Source: Volvox africanus (taxonomy: Eukaryota; Chlorophyta; Chlorophyceae; Chlamydomonadales; Volvocaceae). Taken from it: a DNA stretch of 64,000 bases. Shown here piece by piece: positions 9,604 through 21,200 of this stretch. The DNA lies in NCBI GenBank assembly GCA_030268105.1, contig BSDZ01000004.1, positions 5,746,001 through 5,810,000 of the forward strand, read 5' to 3'. Each line of letters begins with the position of its first letter. Positions within the stretch are counted from its first letter, which is position 1. The position numbers and the translations under genes were made by a program. Below the pieces are notes generated by a model, which saw nothing but the letters and a program-made list of their open reading frames with translations, was not told the DNA's origin and did no database searches.

Positions 9604-10326
9604 AATGGGGGAAAGGGGGGGTACCGGGACGCCGACCGTGGGGCGACGCATTGTGAATGGAAGAAGTCACAATTGCTGCGCGCGCAGACGACCGCCGGAT
9701 AGCGGAATTGCGAACTTTGAAAACCATAAGTACCCCAAAAGAAGGGCGAGGATTCAAAATTTTGCAATTTTTAAGGGTGAAATGTCAGTGCCGTGAGAAA
9801 ACCAAAAGAACCTTGGAAGGAGGGTTCCGCTCTATATTTTGAGGAGAAACTGCCTGTTGTAAATTTTGTATGTGCAAGTCTTAAAGGGCTAAAACCAATT
9901 TGAGATGGAGGCTTCAAAAAGAAGTTCAATTTCCCACAGTCCGTCAGCCCGACAGTCTGGAAACCCGGGGTCTTCCCCATACCCTCTCTGTACTCCCTCC
10001 TCCCCGGCCCCCAACTCTCACATCGCAGTCGGCGGTGGCGTCTGCGATGGAAGCGTAGTGCCCAGCCCGGTACAGGATGTACTGCGCCCCCTTGCTGGCG
10101 CTCTTGGCGTGCCTGCTGCGGAGGCGGAGGGGGTGTTGGGGCAGGCAGGAGGGCAGATGGGCGATGAGAAGCCCCGCCGTGTTGCGCTCCATCTACCACA
10201 TTGGGGCGGCTTCCAGTGACAAGTTGTGTGTGTGTGTACATACATACACACACATATATAATAATACACGCACACAACTGGTCTTCTGGGACCGTCCCAA
10301 TATGTGATATATGTATATATGTATAT
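9604..10326. repeat. Duplicated block, copy 1, right part
   Basis: Near-identical to 14163-14888 (offset about 4562). The left limit falls beside the acceptor of the 54-nt methyltransferase exon, which is lost here. The right limit lies in TA/TG repeats, where the sequence passes into GPN2 intron DNA of the second copy. Confidence 0.9.
10022..10115 (-). pseudogene. Orphan methyltransferase exon (copy 1)
   Basis: Duplicate of exon 14677-14584, reading ASKGAQYILYRAGHYASIA then DATADCD. The upstream exon (motif 1) is absent because the sequence changes to GPN2 intron at about 10326. The next downstream exon has been replaced by the insertion. Confidence 0.85.
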
Positions 10327-10654
10327 ACATACACACATCCAACGATTTATGTACGTTGTGGTTTTTAATTATTTGTGTGTTTGTGTGTGCATAGGCTTGC
10401 CGCACCACACTTTAGGCCCCTTCCTCACCCATTTCGGAACGAATGCACATCACTCCTTTCGCAGCCGTGCTACTAGCGCGTTTGTTCGTTGTTCGTTTGT
10501 TCCTTGTTGAACCGTACACTTGTCAGGCGGTACACTCCGCCCTTGGCGGGTATATTTCCGGCTTCAGGCGGTCCGTGTCCAATCTTCATTGCCGCCCCCT
10601 CCCCCTTCCCCTCTCCCCCTTTTTCCCTTTCTCCTTCCCCTTCTCCCCCGGTAG

Positions 10655-11965
10655 ACTTCAATTTGGACTTCTACACGCAGGTCCAGGATCTTGGTTTCCT
10701 TGTGCACGCGATGGGGGGAAAGCCCTTCTCGCAGAAGTTCAGGTGAACCTATGTTTTTGCAAGTGTACATGCACCACAGAGAGAGAGCATGTGTGTCTGT
10801 GTGTATGTGCGTGTAAATGTTTGTGTATTTGTTGCCCACACCCCACAACGACCCCACACCCCAATACCTGGGAAACCGCAAAGGAGGCTCTCCTCGTACT
10901 GATTGGGGATGGAGGGGGTTAGGACGCGGAGGGCGAGTGGGGGGGGGTGCGTAGATAATGGACGACGAACAGCTAGCGAAGCCACCTGTGTGATTAAATC
11001 ATCTGGGTCGATAAGACGGATGAAGCTGCTTTTTCCAAGTCTAGTGCTATCTGGAATCATTAACAGCATGAACAGTTGAACCAGGGCTCGTAGAAACCGA
11101 ACAGGACGTTAATCCCGTATACAGGCCACACCCCTTCTCTGATGCTGCTTAGGGAGGACCCCACGCTCCAGTACTTTCCCGCGCAGGAAGCTGAGCCAGG
11201 GGTTATGTGATGTGGTGGAGGAGTACGGCCTGGTGTCGTTCATGCCACTTACAGTACAGGTATGAATAGAGCACGGATGGACGGACAGGTGGATGGATGG
11301 ATTATGGCCAAGCGTAAAATGTCGTTTGCTTTGGTACGGTTGATGCCCTCATGGGCCTTACCTTCCTTTGGCGTACCTTTGGCCTCCTCTGGCGCTTCCC
11401 GGGCTCCGGTTCTGTCCCTTTATGATCAAGCATCTTGAGGGGTTATTGCGTTTCCTGGATGCTGAAAAAATATTTTCTCAAAATGTTCTGCTGCCTTTTT
11501 ATATTCACCTTTTTTAGTAACCTTAGGCGATACGTGTACTTGGAATATATCTAGTAATATTGACCTTATACCTTATCTCGTCCAAACCCACGCTTGCCCT
11601 TCCCCTCCCTTCCCTTCTCCTCGTGTTGCTCTGATGTTCGGTTTCCTATTCAAACCGAATCCACCCCGCATTTGCAGGATAAGAACAGCATGAGGCAGTT
11701 GATGGTTGCAACCGACAAAGCCAACGGTTACTGCTTCGCTACGCTGAGGGGTCACACGCCCTACCCGCCAGAGATGCTGTACGGCAACGCCGGCGCGGGA
11801 ATGTCTGATCGAGACATCTGGTTGGGCATGCAGGAGAAGTTCGTGGATGGGGAGGTGGTGGAGGCCACAGGGTTACCCCCGGGGGTTTCGGAGCCGCCCG
11901 CGCCGCTGCCGGCGCCACTGTTGGCGGCGGCAGCTGAGACAGCGGGGAGAGAGCCCCTGCCATAA
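10655..11965 (+). pseudogene. GPN2-like gene, 5'-truncated inner copy
   Basis: Exons 10655-10742 (reads DFNLDFYTQVQDLGFL and GGKPFSQKF), 11187-11259 and 11678-11965 join in phase and give the C-terminal third of a GPN2-type GTPase. The first of these exons is left of the window in copy 1. Upstream, 10327-10654 is intron-like DNA, preceded by the duplicated methyltransferase exon. No P-loop, GPN or other G-motif exons lie on this strand, so this copy lacks its 5' half. It could still be transcribed from a fortuitous promoter. No stop codons have accumulated, consistent with recent duplication. Confidence 0.8.
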
Positions 11966-14888
11966 GTGGCACAGGGGCTGATAGAGGAGGTAGAGGTAGA
12001 GGGGGTAGTGACGATGGCTGCGGGGTAGAGGTTGTGACGCAGCGTAGACTGAGGTATGTGTGTGCGTGTGTTTACAGACTTTTTTCTTTCCTTTGTATGT
12101 TCTGCCGGGATGAAGTGGAAAAGAGTCTCCGCTGGGGACTGCAGATCGTGCGTTATGAGGCTGATTTTCAAGTGAGAACAGCGGGAGAGGAGGTGGCTTA
12201 AGCAGGCTATAGAAACGGAAAGCTACGTGCTAGGGGTCTGTGTATCAATGTGTGTGTATTTCTGGGAGGGAGGGAAGGGGCGGGGAGGAGGAGCTACTCC
12301 AGGGTTGGTGCAACGTGATGCAAGGTGAAGGCTCTGTTGTCCACTGCTGCTCTCGTCAGCTTCTTCGCAGCCACTCGACCTTCGACCTTTTGTTGACCAA
12401 ATCCAGTGACGGACTGCCATACCTCACCTCACCTCACCTCACCTCACCTCACCTCACCTCAAACAGCTGTCCCCGTAGCAGCAGCGGCCTTGACAGCACC
12501 AGTGCTCACATCCACTATGTAGGACACCGGTACTGCCTTACATGAACTATATGTCCCATCGCTACAGCCTACCGACATCCCCAATTCCGAGGCCCCCACC
12601 GCTGCTACTGCCGCCGTATCAACAGGGACAGAAGGGGAGGGCGGACCTATGGAAGTAGGTCGGTCTGGTTGCGCGTGCGTGGCGCATCTTGTCACGTCTC
12701 CTTCGGCTGCTATTGCTACTGCCGCTGTTAATCCTACTGCTGGTAGTGGTGATGCTGCTACATCCGTACTGCTGCTGAGGTGCTGCAGTCGTGCCTGGTA
12801 GAGGGCGCACAAAGCGATGCTGATGGCGTGGGATAAGCTGAGGGATTCCTGCATGGAGGTGTCCGCGGGGCCGAGGGGCCGGGGTAAATAAGAGTGTCAG
12901 TTAAATAGAGGCTGCAGGGAGGGAAAGAGTAAATGTGGTCGGGGGATGGGGGGTTTGCCGATTGCTGGGGGAGGGATATAGAAGGCGATTAGACGAAATC
13001 TGGTACTGCTGTTGAGAGGGAAGGAGAAGAAGAAAGAGAAGGGTTGAAGGAGGCGATCATAAACCAGATTATCAGCAATCAATCGACCTTGCTGTCCTTT
13101 TATCAGAAAGGAAGGTGTGGTACCAACCTGCTTGAGCACGCCCCTTCTCGCCGCCTCCACCACATGTTTCCTCAGTATTCCACAGGCGCACGTGTAGCTC
13201 GTCCCGATTGCTCGTGTCCCAATTTCACGCCCAACGCGGGTTCCCAGGGCCCCCAACCACTGTAAGGCCCACGTACCTGCAGTCGCCCAATGGGTATGGA
13301 GCAGCAAACCTCGCAGCTGTCCACCTCCTCGTCGCTCATACCCAGCTCCTCACGACCAAACACCAGCGCCACTCGGGGAGGCCGATACACATCGGTGCTA
13401 CTGCCACTGCTACTCCCACTGCTGCTGCTGTTGCTGCTACTGCCACTGCCACTGCTGCTACTGGTCGAATCGCTGGTGCTACAGTTTGGTCCCAAAGTTT
13501 GGCCACTACCGTTGCCGTTGCTGTAGCCACCCGAACCGTCAACTGTCCCACTCGGACGGCAGCACTGCTGTTGCTGCTCCTGCTCCGGCCCCTGCGGTCG
13601 CCACTGCGGGCCAAAGTCATATCCCTCATCGAGGCTAGCTTCAGAGCCTGACATCCCGGCCGCTGATCTCACCGCTGTCGTCATAAGACGCGCCTCCACC
13701 GCCTCCGCCGCTACAGCGGCGGCCTCAGTCCAAGCTGCGGAGGGCGGCGGACGTGGCATGTTGGCGGCTGCGTCGCCGCCCGGCAGCTGTAGCGGTTGTG
13801 TTATGACACGCTGTACGGCAGGGTGGCTGGTGAGGCCGTTGATATCGACCTGCAAATTATAACGGTTTCAGGGTTTTAAGGTTTTAGGGTTGGCGGTTTT
13901 AAACAGGTTGGAGAAACTCCCCCCGAGGGGAGCCCCCCGGGGGGAGAGTCTGTGAAACGTATAAACAAGCCCCACCTTGCATGCGCAAGTGCGTGTGATA
14001 GATAAGGTCCATTCAGTTTTAGCATGTTCCGTTCTTCCTGCACTGCTGCGCCTGTTGTTCGGTCGTTAGGTCGTTAGGGAAACGATACAAGCAGGTGAAT
14101 CGTACCTTGCACACGTGGGGCGAACTGGCCTGGGTCCAGCGAGTGAAGGCGATGCGGATCTGAATGGGGGAGGGAGGGGGGGGTACCGGGACGCCGACCG
14201 CGGGGCGACGCATTGTGAATGGAAGAAGTCACAATTGCTGCGCGCGCAGACGACCGCCGGATAGCGGAATTGCGAACTTTGAAAACCATAAGTACCCCAA
14301 AAGAAGGGCGAGGATTCAAAATTTTGCAATTTTTAAGGGTGAAATGTCAGTGCCGTGAGAAAACCAAAAGAACCTTGGAAGGAGGGCTCCGCTCTATATT
14401 TTGAGGAGAAACTGCCTGTTGTAAATTTTGTATGTGCAAGTCTTAAAGGGCTAAAACCAATTTGAGATGGAGGCTTCAAAAAGAAGTTCAATTTCCCACA
14501 GTCCGTCAGCCCAACAGTCTGGAAACCCGGGGTCTTCCCCATACCCTCTCTGTACTCCCTCCTCCCCGGCCCCCAACTCTCACATCGCAGTCGGCGGTGG
14601 CGTCTGCGATGGAAGCGTAGTGCCCAGCCCGGTACAGGATGTACTGCGCCCCCTTGCTGGCGCTCTTGGCGTGCCTGCTGCGGAGGCGGAGGGGGTGTTG
14701 GGGCAGGCAGGAGGGCAGATGGGCGATGAGAAGCCCCGCCGTGTTGCGCTCCATCTACCACATTGGGGCGGCTTCCAGTGACAAGTTGTGTGTGTGTGTA
14801 CATACATACACACACATATATAATAATACACGCACACAACTGGTCTTCTGGGACCGTCCCAATATGTGATATATGTATATATGTATAT
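10760..14888. repeat. Duplicated block, copy 2 (uninterrupted)
   Basis: Contains the matches to 1-2885 and 9604-10326 in one continuous piece, with the 0.5 kb (13636-14162) that the insertion replaced in copy 1. This makes it the reference arrangement. Confidence 0.93.
12421..12461 (+). repeat. (CCTCA)n microsatellite, long allele
   Basis: About eight CCTCA units against about five at 1660-1685 in the other copy. Confidence 0.9.
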
Positions 14889-15195
14889 GTATATACATAT
14901 GTGTGTGTATGTATGTTCTTCAAAATTCCCCACCGAAATAGAAGGGGAGTTTCACTGGGGTTTAAATCTTGGGTCCATCTTAATAGGCCCCGTCATAAGC
15001 CCCCTCACCGCGTGATGTACGACTCCTGCCGTGGCATGACGATACGCAGGTCCTCGCACTCAAAGCTTCCACAGGCTCGGGCGACCGTGCCCACTGACAC
15101 GGGTTTGCGTGGGGAAATAATGACGACCGTCACTCCGCCCAACAGCGCGGGGGGATCCAAGGGGGAGTCACTCCATGAGATCTGGGACTGGTGGT
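12459..15195 (-). CDS. SpoU/TrmJ-like RNA 2'-O-methyltransferase
   Basis: SPOUT-fold enzymes of this group methylate ribose 2'-OH in tRNA or rRNA with SAM. Exons, all in phase: about 15195-15010, 14677-14584, 14159-14106, 13849-13277 and 12848-12459 (stop). Motif 1 reads VVIISPRKPVSVGTVARACG and lies in the first exon. The middle gives SASKGAQYILYRAGHYASIA then DATADCDIRIAFTRW. Motif 2 is VALVFGREELGMSDEE and motif 3, across the last intron, is IPIGRLQ|ESLSLSHAISIAL. The usual Asn of motif 1 (P-N-x-G) is Ser here. Exon 13849-13277 inserts about 130 residues of Ser/Gly/Gln low complexity before motif 2, and the C-terminus is Ala/Ser-rich. The 5' end is unsettled: exon 15699-15622 (YGLYTEEQYQAQRQSEERAR) may belong here. 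Family call secure, target unknown. Confidence 0.82.
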
Positions 15196-15621
15196 TGGTC
15201 AGGGTCCTAGGGCATAAGGGCATAAGGGAGGGAAGATATGGGGGAACAACGGATGTACGGATTATGAATATCCGTACATCGGACAGCATGGAGGACGAAA
15301 TGTAAAAAATGTAAAAAAATGTACGCATTAAAAACTAGTACCAAAACCAAGATGACATAATATGGGAGTCGAAAGTAAACGGGGGGCGGCCGGAGGGGGG
15401 TTTGACGAGATTAGACGAACTAGCACACCGGATGCCACGCGAGAGAAACGATACCCATGACGCAGGGGAAGAATACTGACAACAGTTTCGCAGGTCAGGA
15501 GCGGGGCGGGGAGGGGGGATACGGGTTCGAGGGGGCCGGGGTCGTGTTGTTATTTTAGTGTTATTGCCGTACCCATGGGAGCGAGAGTCAGGGGGCTAAT
15601 CCGTTGATGGCACGCCCTCAC

Positions 15622-15699
15622 CTGACGCTGGCTGCCCACCGCGCGCGCTCCTCACTTTGGCGCTGGGCCTGGTACTGCTCCTCCGTGTATAAGCCGTAC
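15622..15699 (-). CDS. Probable isolated coding exon
   Basis: A 78-nt frame between a ggatcag acceptor and a GTCAG|gtgagg donor encodes YGLYTEEQYQAQRQSEERAR and a few more residues, a charged helix. Its exit phase fits the methyltransferase exon that follows only if a weak acceptor at about 15173 is used. It is either the 5' part of that gene or a separate small gene. Confidence 0.4.
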
Positions 15700-15839
15700 C
15701 TGATCCAAGACACATGGTGGCAGGAGAGTTGGGGGATTGGGGAGTCGGGCGGGTAAAGACGTACAGGCGGCGCCTTGTCGCAAGTAAATGTATATGGTGC
15801 ATGTAAAAGTGCAGCGCTGCTTAATTTTAGGTAAGTTGG

Positions 15840-17003
15840 AGCCGGTGCTGAGGGGAAATATTAGTGCGGGGAGAGCTTAGAGGACTCGGGGGCCGGCAAT
15901 GTGGGGCATGTGGGGCCGGCGGTGGACAGAAGAGGCGAAAAGGTAAGTACTAATATCGGGACACAAACATATTTAAAAGAATGTTATTTATTACCCTAAG
16001 GCAAAATAAAGCTTCCTTGAGAACCTTTCAGACTTCATGGCCAGCTGCTGACCCTCACCATTTTGTGCGCCCTCTCGGATCGGATTTGCAAGCGAACGGT
16101 GAGTAGTAAGACCAATCGATAGTTGAGACATGCCTCGTTGAAGGCGTGGCTCTAATTGCGCGTGTGCCAAGGGTAAGCGCCGTCATCCCCGACATCCGCG
16201 AGTTGTGAGGGCTAAAGCGCATCGGATCTTTTGCAATGAGCAAGAACATAATTGTCGACGAAGAATCTTAGAAAATTGTCTCAAAAAATATATACACATA
16301 TAAGGTGCAATTGACAGACTTGCTGGTTGACGGTCGTTGCACAGCGAGCAGCAAAACCTGTCCGATATCGCTGCCGCTCGAACGCGGCGCAAATTCTCAG
16401 GATCAGAATATTATAACTTTATATTACCTATACAATTTCTGCACTGGTGGTGGCGTAGAGGGCAGCTGAGCAGAGAGCATGGAAGTCAGCACCGGGTCAT
16501 TGCGTCACCTGCCGGACGGATCAATCGAACTGATTCCAACTGAACAACCAACTATAACGGTAACGGTCGGCACAGTTCCAACTTCCAAGCCTCGGACCCT
16601 TCGAGCCTCCGAGCCTCCTCCCTGCGACGTCAGCACGTCATAACCAAAACTCCAATACCTCCAAAAATCCGAAATTCGGATTCCTCGGAAGGACTTGTGC
16701 AAGGAAAAACAAAGAATGAATACGACGTCGGGACGAGAAGTCCTAAACTCGTTCCACCTCGCCTTAATCGAGCATACATACCGTCACATACCGTCACAGA
16801 TTGTTTAAGGCACTGAAAAGCGACTGCAGCTTCTGTCCTTCACCACCACCACCACCACCACCACCACCACATCCACCACCACCACCGCCCTTATCATCCC
16901 TACCACCACCCTCCTCTTCCCCTTTCCCTTCCCCTTTCCCTTCCCCTTCCCCTTCCCCTTCCGCCGATGCACCAATGTAAATACAATAAAGGAAATGACC
17001 GAG
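15840..17003. other. Intergenic stretch with simple repeats
   Basis: No gene recognised. (CCA)n lies at about 16843-16890 and CCCTTCC-type repeats at 16917-16960, next to the 3' end of the exonuclease gene. The part at 15960-16500 is AT-richer. Confidence 0.5.
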
Positions 17004-18029
17004 TCAGGGAGAGTCCCTACCCCCACCTTCAGCGGCCACGTCCGCGTCCAACAACGTGTCCACCTCCTCTTCCGCCGCCGCTTCATTGCCAGCTTCATCA
17101 CTGCGCCGCCGGTGCTCCGCGAGAATTCGCGCCGTTTGGTATTCCAACAGGTACGAATAATCCACGTAACGGACGTACAGATCCAGTACGGCACGCGCAT
17201 CTTCCTCGGGATCATGGCACCCGGGTCCAGCAGCCTGAATCTTCCGCCCATCAAGAAACTCCGCTGCCAGCCACGCCAGCGACCGTGCAGTCCCCCCACG
17301 CCCACGAAATTTGCCGTACGACATCGTGTCATACAGTCGTACACGGTAGCTGCGCCGCAGCGTCATGGCAGCGCGATCCCCTATGCCTAGCGCCCGGAGG
17401 TCCTTGGTAAGACCATGGCCGACAAGCACACGGCAGCCGCGGCGTAGAAGCTCCAAAACCATGTCCCGCACTTGGGTCAGTGACGGCACGCCGGTCAATG
17501 CGGCACGCGGCACGCCGCCGACCACCCGCGTGCCTAGCGGCAGTCCCCCTTCTCCCCCTTCTGTGGGGAGAGCGATGTGGGTTTTCAAAGGCACGCCTCC
17601 AAAACGATCCACAAGCGCAACCCAGGATGCAAAACTCCGTACGGAGCCGTCGGGCAACCGCACGTGCGTGTATTCGACGTCTAGTGCTAGGAGTTCAAGT
17701 CTGCGTCGGTCTTGATCATCGTTACTGTGTGGGTTTACGAAATCCTGGGGGCCACTGGCAGCCTCGCGGGAAAGCTGGTGGGGAGGGGAGAGGAGGCGGG
17801 GAGTACTATTGGGAAAATGCAAAACGAGGCGGGGGCCGGAGGGGAAGACGAGAGGGTGGGGAGGACAGGGGGACGGTGTACGGCGGCCGGGAGGAAAGAG
17901 GCTGCAGGATCGAGTAAGGCGTTCATGGTGGTAATGGGGGGCGGGGAGACGTGAACACGAAAGGGCCGTAAACTGCGCGGATGCGTCCGGCGCTATATTA
18001 TGACGGTCATGGAAGTTGTTGCGGCTCAT
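17004..18029 (-). CDS. DEDDh 3'-5' RNA exonuclease (REXO4/ISG20-like)
   Basis: Open frame of 341 codons. Exo I is LALDVEYTHV (Asp117, Glu119), Exo II is LVGHGLTKDLRAL (Asp210) and Exo III is CHDPEEDARAVLDLY (His272, Asp277), so all DEDDh catalytic residues are present with family spacing. Relatives such as REXO4/ISG20 trim RNA 3' ends, often in rRNA processing. The N-terminal 85 or so residues are Pro/Ser-rich and contain a CT-rich run ending in ccccaccag near 17776. They may therefore be a translated intron, with the true first exon elsewhere. The start is divergent from the next gene, about 220 bp away. Exo I has Val and Tyr where many relatives have DCEM, a mild deviation. Confidence 0.8.
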   Translation of the reverse strand: MSRNNFHDRHNIAPDASAQFTALSCSRLPAPHYHHERLTRSCSLFPPGRRTPSPCPPHPLVFPSGPRLVLHFPNSTPRLLSPPHQLSREAASGPQDFVNPHSNDDQDRRRLELLALDVEYTHVRLPDGSVRSFASWVALVDRFGGVPLKTHIALPTEGGEGGLPLGTRVVGGVPRAALTGVPSLTQVRDMVLELLRRGCRVLVGHGLTKDLRALGIGDRAAMTLRRSYRVRLYDTMSYGKFRGRGGTARSLAWLAAEFLDGRKIQAAGPGCHDPEEDARAVLDLYVRYVDYSYLLEYQTARILAEHRRRSDEAGNEAAAEEEVDTLLDADVAAEGGGRDSP

Positions 18030-18252
18030 GGTATTTGAGTAGAGATAATATTATCATTACATTATGAAATTCCTCTAAGTCAAAATTTTGAATTTACAGG
18101 GATTAAACACGAGCAAATGCGGGAGTAATTGAAATAAACGTCAACACCGTACGGTCTCGGAGACCCGACTGGCTACCTTAACCTGCTTGTCAGCATGATA
18201 TATGCATGCTTGATCAATTGTTGTGAAACGCCAGTGAATATTCCTAGACACA

Positions 18253-21200
18253 ATGGAGGCGCCAGGCCGTCTCCTTTTGCTTGCCTTGGCAACTTGTCTT
18301 GGCGCCGCACTGGCGGTACCTGTACGAAACGTGGCCGACTGCGTGAATGCAAACCTTCTAAATGTCATTGGAAATGTTTATCCGTCGACGCACCAAATTC
18401 AACGGCAGGCTATCCAGGAGAAGACTACAGTAAGGCGTTTGCCAGATCCCTGAATGGAGTCTAACGATATTGCATTTTTTGTAATTCAATAACGCGAGGA
18501 TTCGCATAACGTTGTTTTATTTTTCGTCCTGTTGCATGGCGGCGATGCCGCCGTTCTCGTAGGTAACAATTGCTCAGAATTTTGAGGTTACATATGCGAG
18601 CACATATAAAGTGAGTAGTTATCGATTTGACTGAAAGTTCACGGCATGAGGCATGAGTCATAGGTTCCGGCGAGTCATGTCGAACAGCGTCGGGCTTGGA
18701 TTACACTCGCGAGCTTCCGATAGCGGGTGTGCCAACCAAGCTCTTTTGTGTAACTGTGAGTCACGAATTATCCAATAATCCACCTATTGGTAGATTACTA
18801 GGATTGCATGACCCTGCATATCCTGTGGCACGGGACCTGGAGTTATCGTCGTCGTGGCCCTTCGGCTTGCGTCCTCGACCCATACGCACACATACTGCTA
18901 AAGCCCTCATCCAGTGGCCGTATTACACGCACAGAGTATTGCAAAGCTCGCTGATCCTAGGCGCCATAAGGCCATCCCGGATCCCGCTGGGGTTGATGTG
19001 ACCCGTTCACCTTCCCTCTCCCCGCCGAGAAACGCCCGCACAAACACCCGCAACTCCGCAACTTAGCCTTTCCACATTTCCACCAGTGTTGCTGCCATCG
19101 CCTCCTGCTCCTCGTCCTCCTGGGAAAACCTGGGATAGATTGTGAACATTAAAGGTGGTACGACGGCGGAGACGTACGTGTTGTACCAGTGCGGCACGGC
19201 AGCTCCCAACCTGGCTGATCTAGGTCTGCCCAGCGACACCAAAACGTTCTCAGTGCCGCTGAGGGCCGTCAATGCAAAGGATACCACTGTCCTCAACTTC
19301 ATGGTGAGTGTGTGTGAGTGTGTGTATGCGCGCAAGAGAGAGAGAGAGACGGGGGAGAGAGTTCAGGCGGATGTAGGATCTCAAGAAGGACGGCCGTCTA
19401 CCGGATATGGCGGTGGAGCTGAGGAGTCCTACCCGTCACCATGCTCATTACCGTAACCCTGGCCCCTCGCCATCGGCTCGCGCTGTCCCTAACCCCCCTA
19501 ACACACACACCGCTGTCCGTAACCCCCACCGCGCCGTGTCAACCTGCAGAAGCTGCTGGGCGTCCAGGACCGTATTGCGTACGTGACGCAGAATGCCGTA
19601 GATCCGTGCATGCAACTCCTCAGTAGCCAACGTGAGTGAGATCCCCAACTTAGATCTGGATCTGGATCTGGATCTGGATCTCGATGTGATGGTGGTCTTG
19701 GTAGGGGTGGGGGTTGGGGCTGTCGGGGGCATACACTCATGTGTATGCCCACGTCCACGTACTCTTGTCGGGGAGGGGGCGCCCTGGACTACTTGCAGTA
19801 AGTTGTGCGGCAAGTACGGCAAGGGAGCTGGACATCACATGAGGAAGCGGGTTGTTGGTAGAGGGGAATCCAGGGTTTTTGTACGAAGGCCCACGTGACG
19901 GACGCTCCCATTGCTGATGACAGTGGGCCATATGCCCAAATCAACACACGCCTGCTGGGGAAGTATTTGGTTGTGATTGTGCTCGTGTCCAAAGTTGTAT
20001 TCATTATCATTGGACGTTTTAAAACATATCTTTATAGCCCAAAGTATGTGTAGATGAAAGAATGACTGGCTTTTTCCCATAATTAATGTTTTGTTGTTTA
20101 TCATGTCGCCGCCAACAGAATGCGGCAATCGGTCCAGCAACAATGTGGTGGCGCAGGCCGTGGACGCATCATTCGATAACAGCAAGGTTGCGAGCGATCT
20201 GACCGCAATCATGTTCACGTGGGTCGAGAACCGGGAGCGTCTAGAGCCTGACTGCCTTAGCGAAGAATGACATCATTTTGCAACCCCGAAAACGTTTACT
20301 AATGGTTTCGGAGAACACCATTCAGGGGCGCCCGCAGAAGGGAATCTACAACCCTCCTCCCCTACCCAGCCTAAGGAATGTGCCCTGCAGTGTCGTATTT
20401 ACGTACCACTACCTCGTAACCGCTGCATCTTTAACATCTACCTTCCTGGCCTTCCAGTTCCTCTGGTAGTAAACCGCCATAACCCTCATCCACAGCCTCA
20501 CCCACACCCCCACTTGCCCGCAGTGCTACGGCGGATTTCGGGCCCCTGCACGGGGCAGAGTATGTCAAGTACGTGTCTGTATTTTTCAACCGCGAGGCGG
20601 TTGCCAATAGGATATTCTCCAGCGTCTTCAACAGCTACAACGGACTCTCCGATTTCGTGTCAAGCTATCTCGGGGCAAACAACGGTGGGTGGGGCAGGGG
20701 TGGAAAGAGTCGTGGGTGCGGATCCTGGGGTTTGGTTGCCGTGTTATCTCATCCGTCGTTTCCCCCAACCCACGCAGCCTCACCACTTTAATTTATGAAG
20801 CTTCGTACCTCGTATATGAGATGCGGATCCACGGCTCAACCCACATGAACCCCATGTTGGGTTTGACACACGTCCCACGACACCACTCCGTTCCCATAAT
20901 GGTTAAATCGTAAAAATGTACAAAAAGTAAAAAAATAGAAATAATTATCACTATAATGTTTTCATATCTTTTTAAATTCGTTATTAGTATTATTGTTAGT
21001 AGTAATAGCAGTAGTAGTAGAAGTAGCGTAACAAGAACGACAAAATTATAGGAATAAAATTAACAATCATTATAGTGATAAATGAAGCGTCTCCGCCCGC
21101 ACCCAATCCTTTCCCGCTGTCAACTCCCGCCCCCCCCGGGCTTCTGGAAGCAGTCTCCAGGCCCGTGGTTGCATGGCTGTACTACCAGGCGGCATATCCC

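Noticed and set aside
16805..17344. Minus-strand frame rich in Val and Gly-Lys repeats
   Set aside because: Derived from (CCA)n and CCTTCC repeats plus an off-frame reading of the exonuclease gene.
19632..19898. Frame beginning with an alternating Asp-Leu run
   Set aside because: Translation of the GATCTG microsatellite in an intron of the binding-protein gene.
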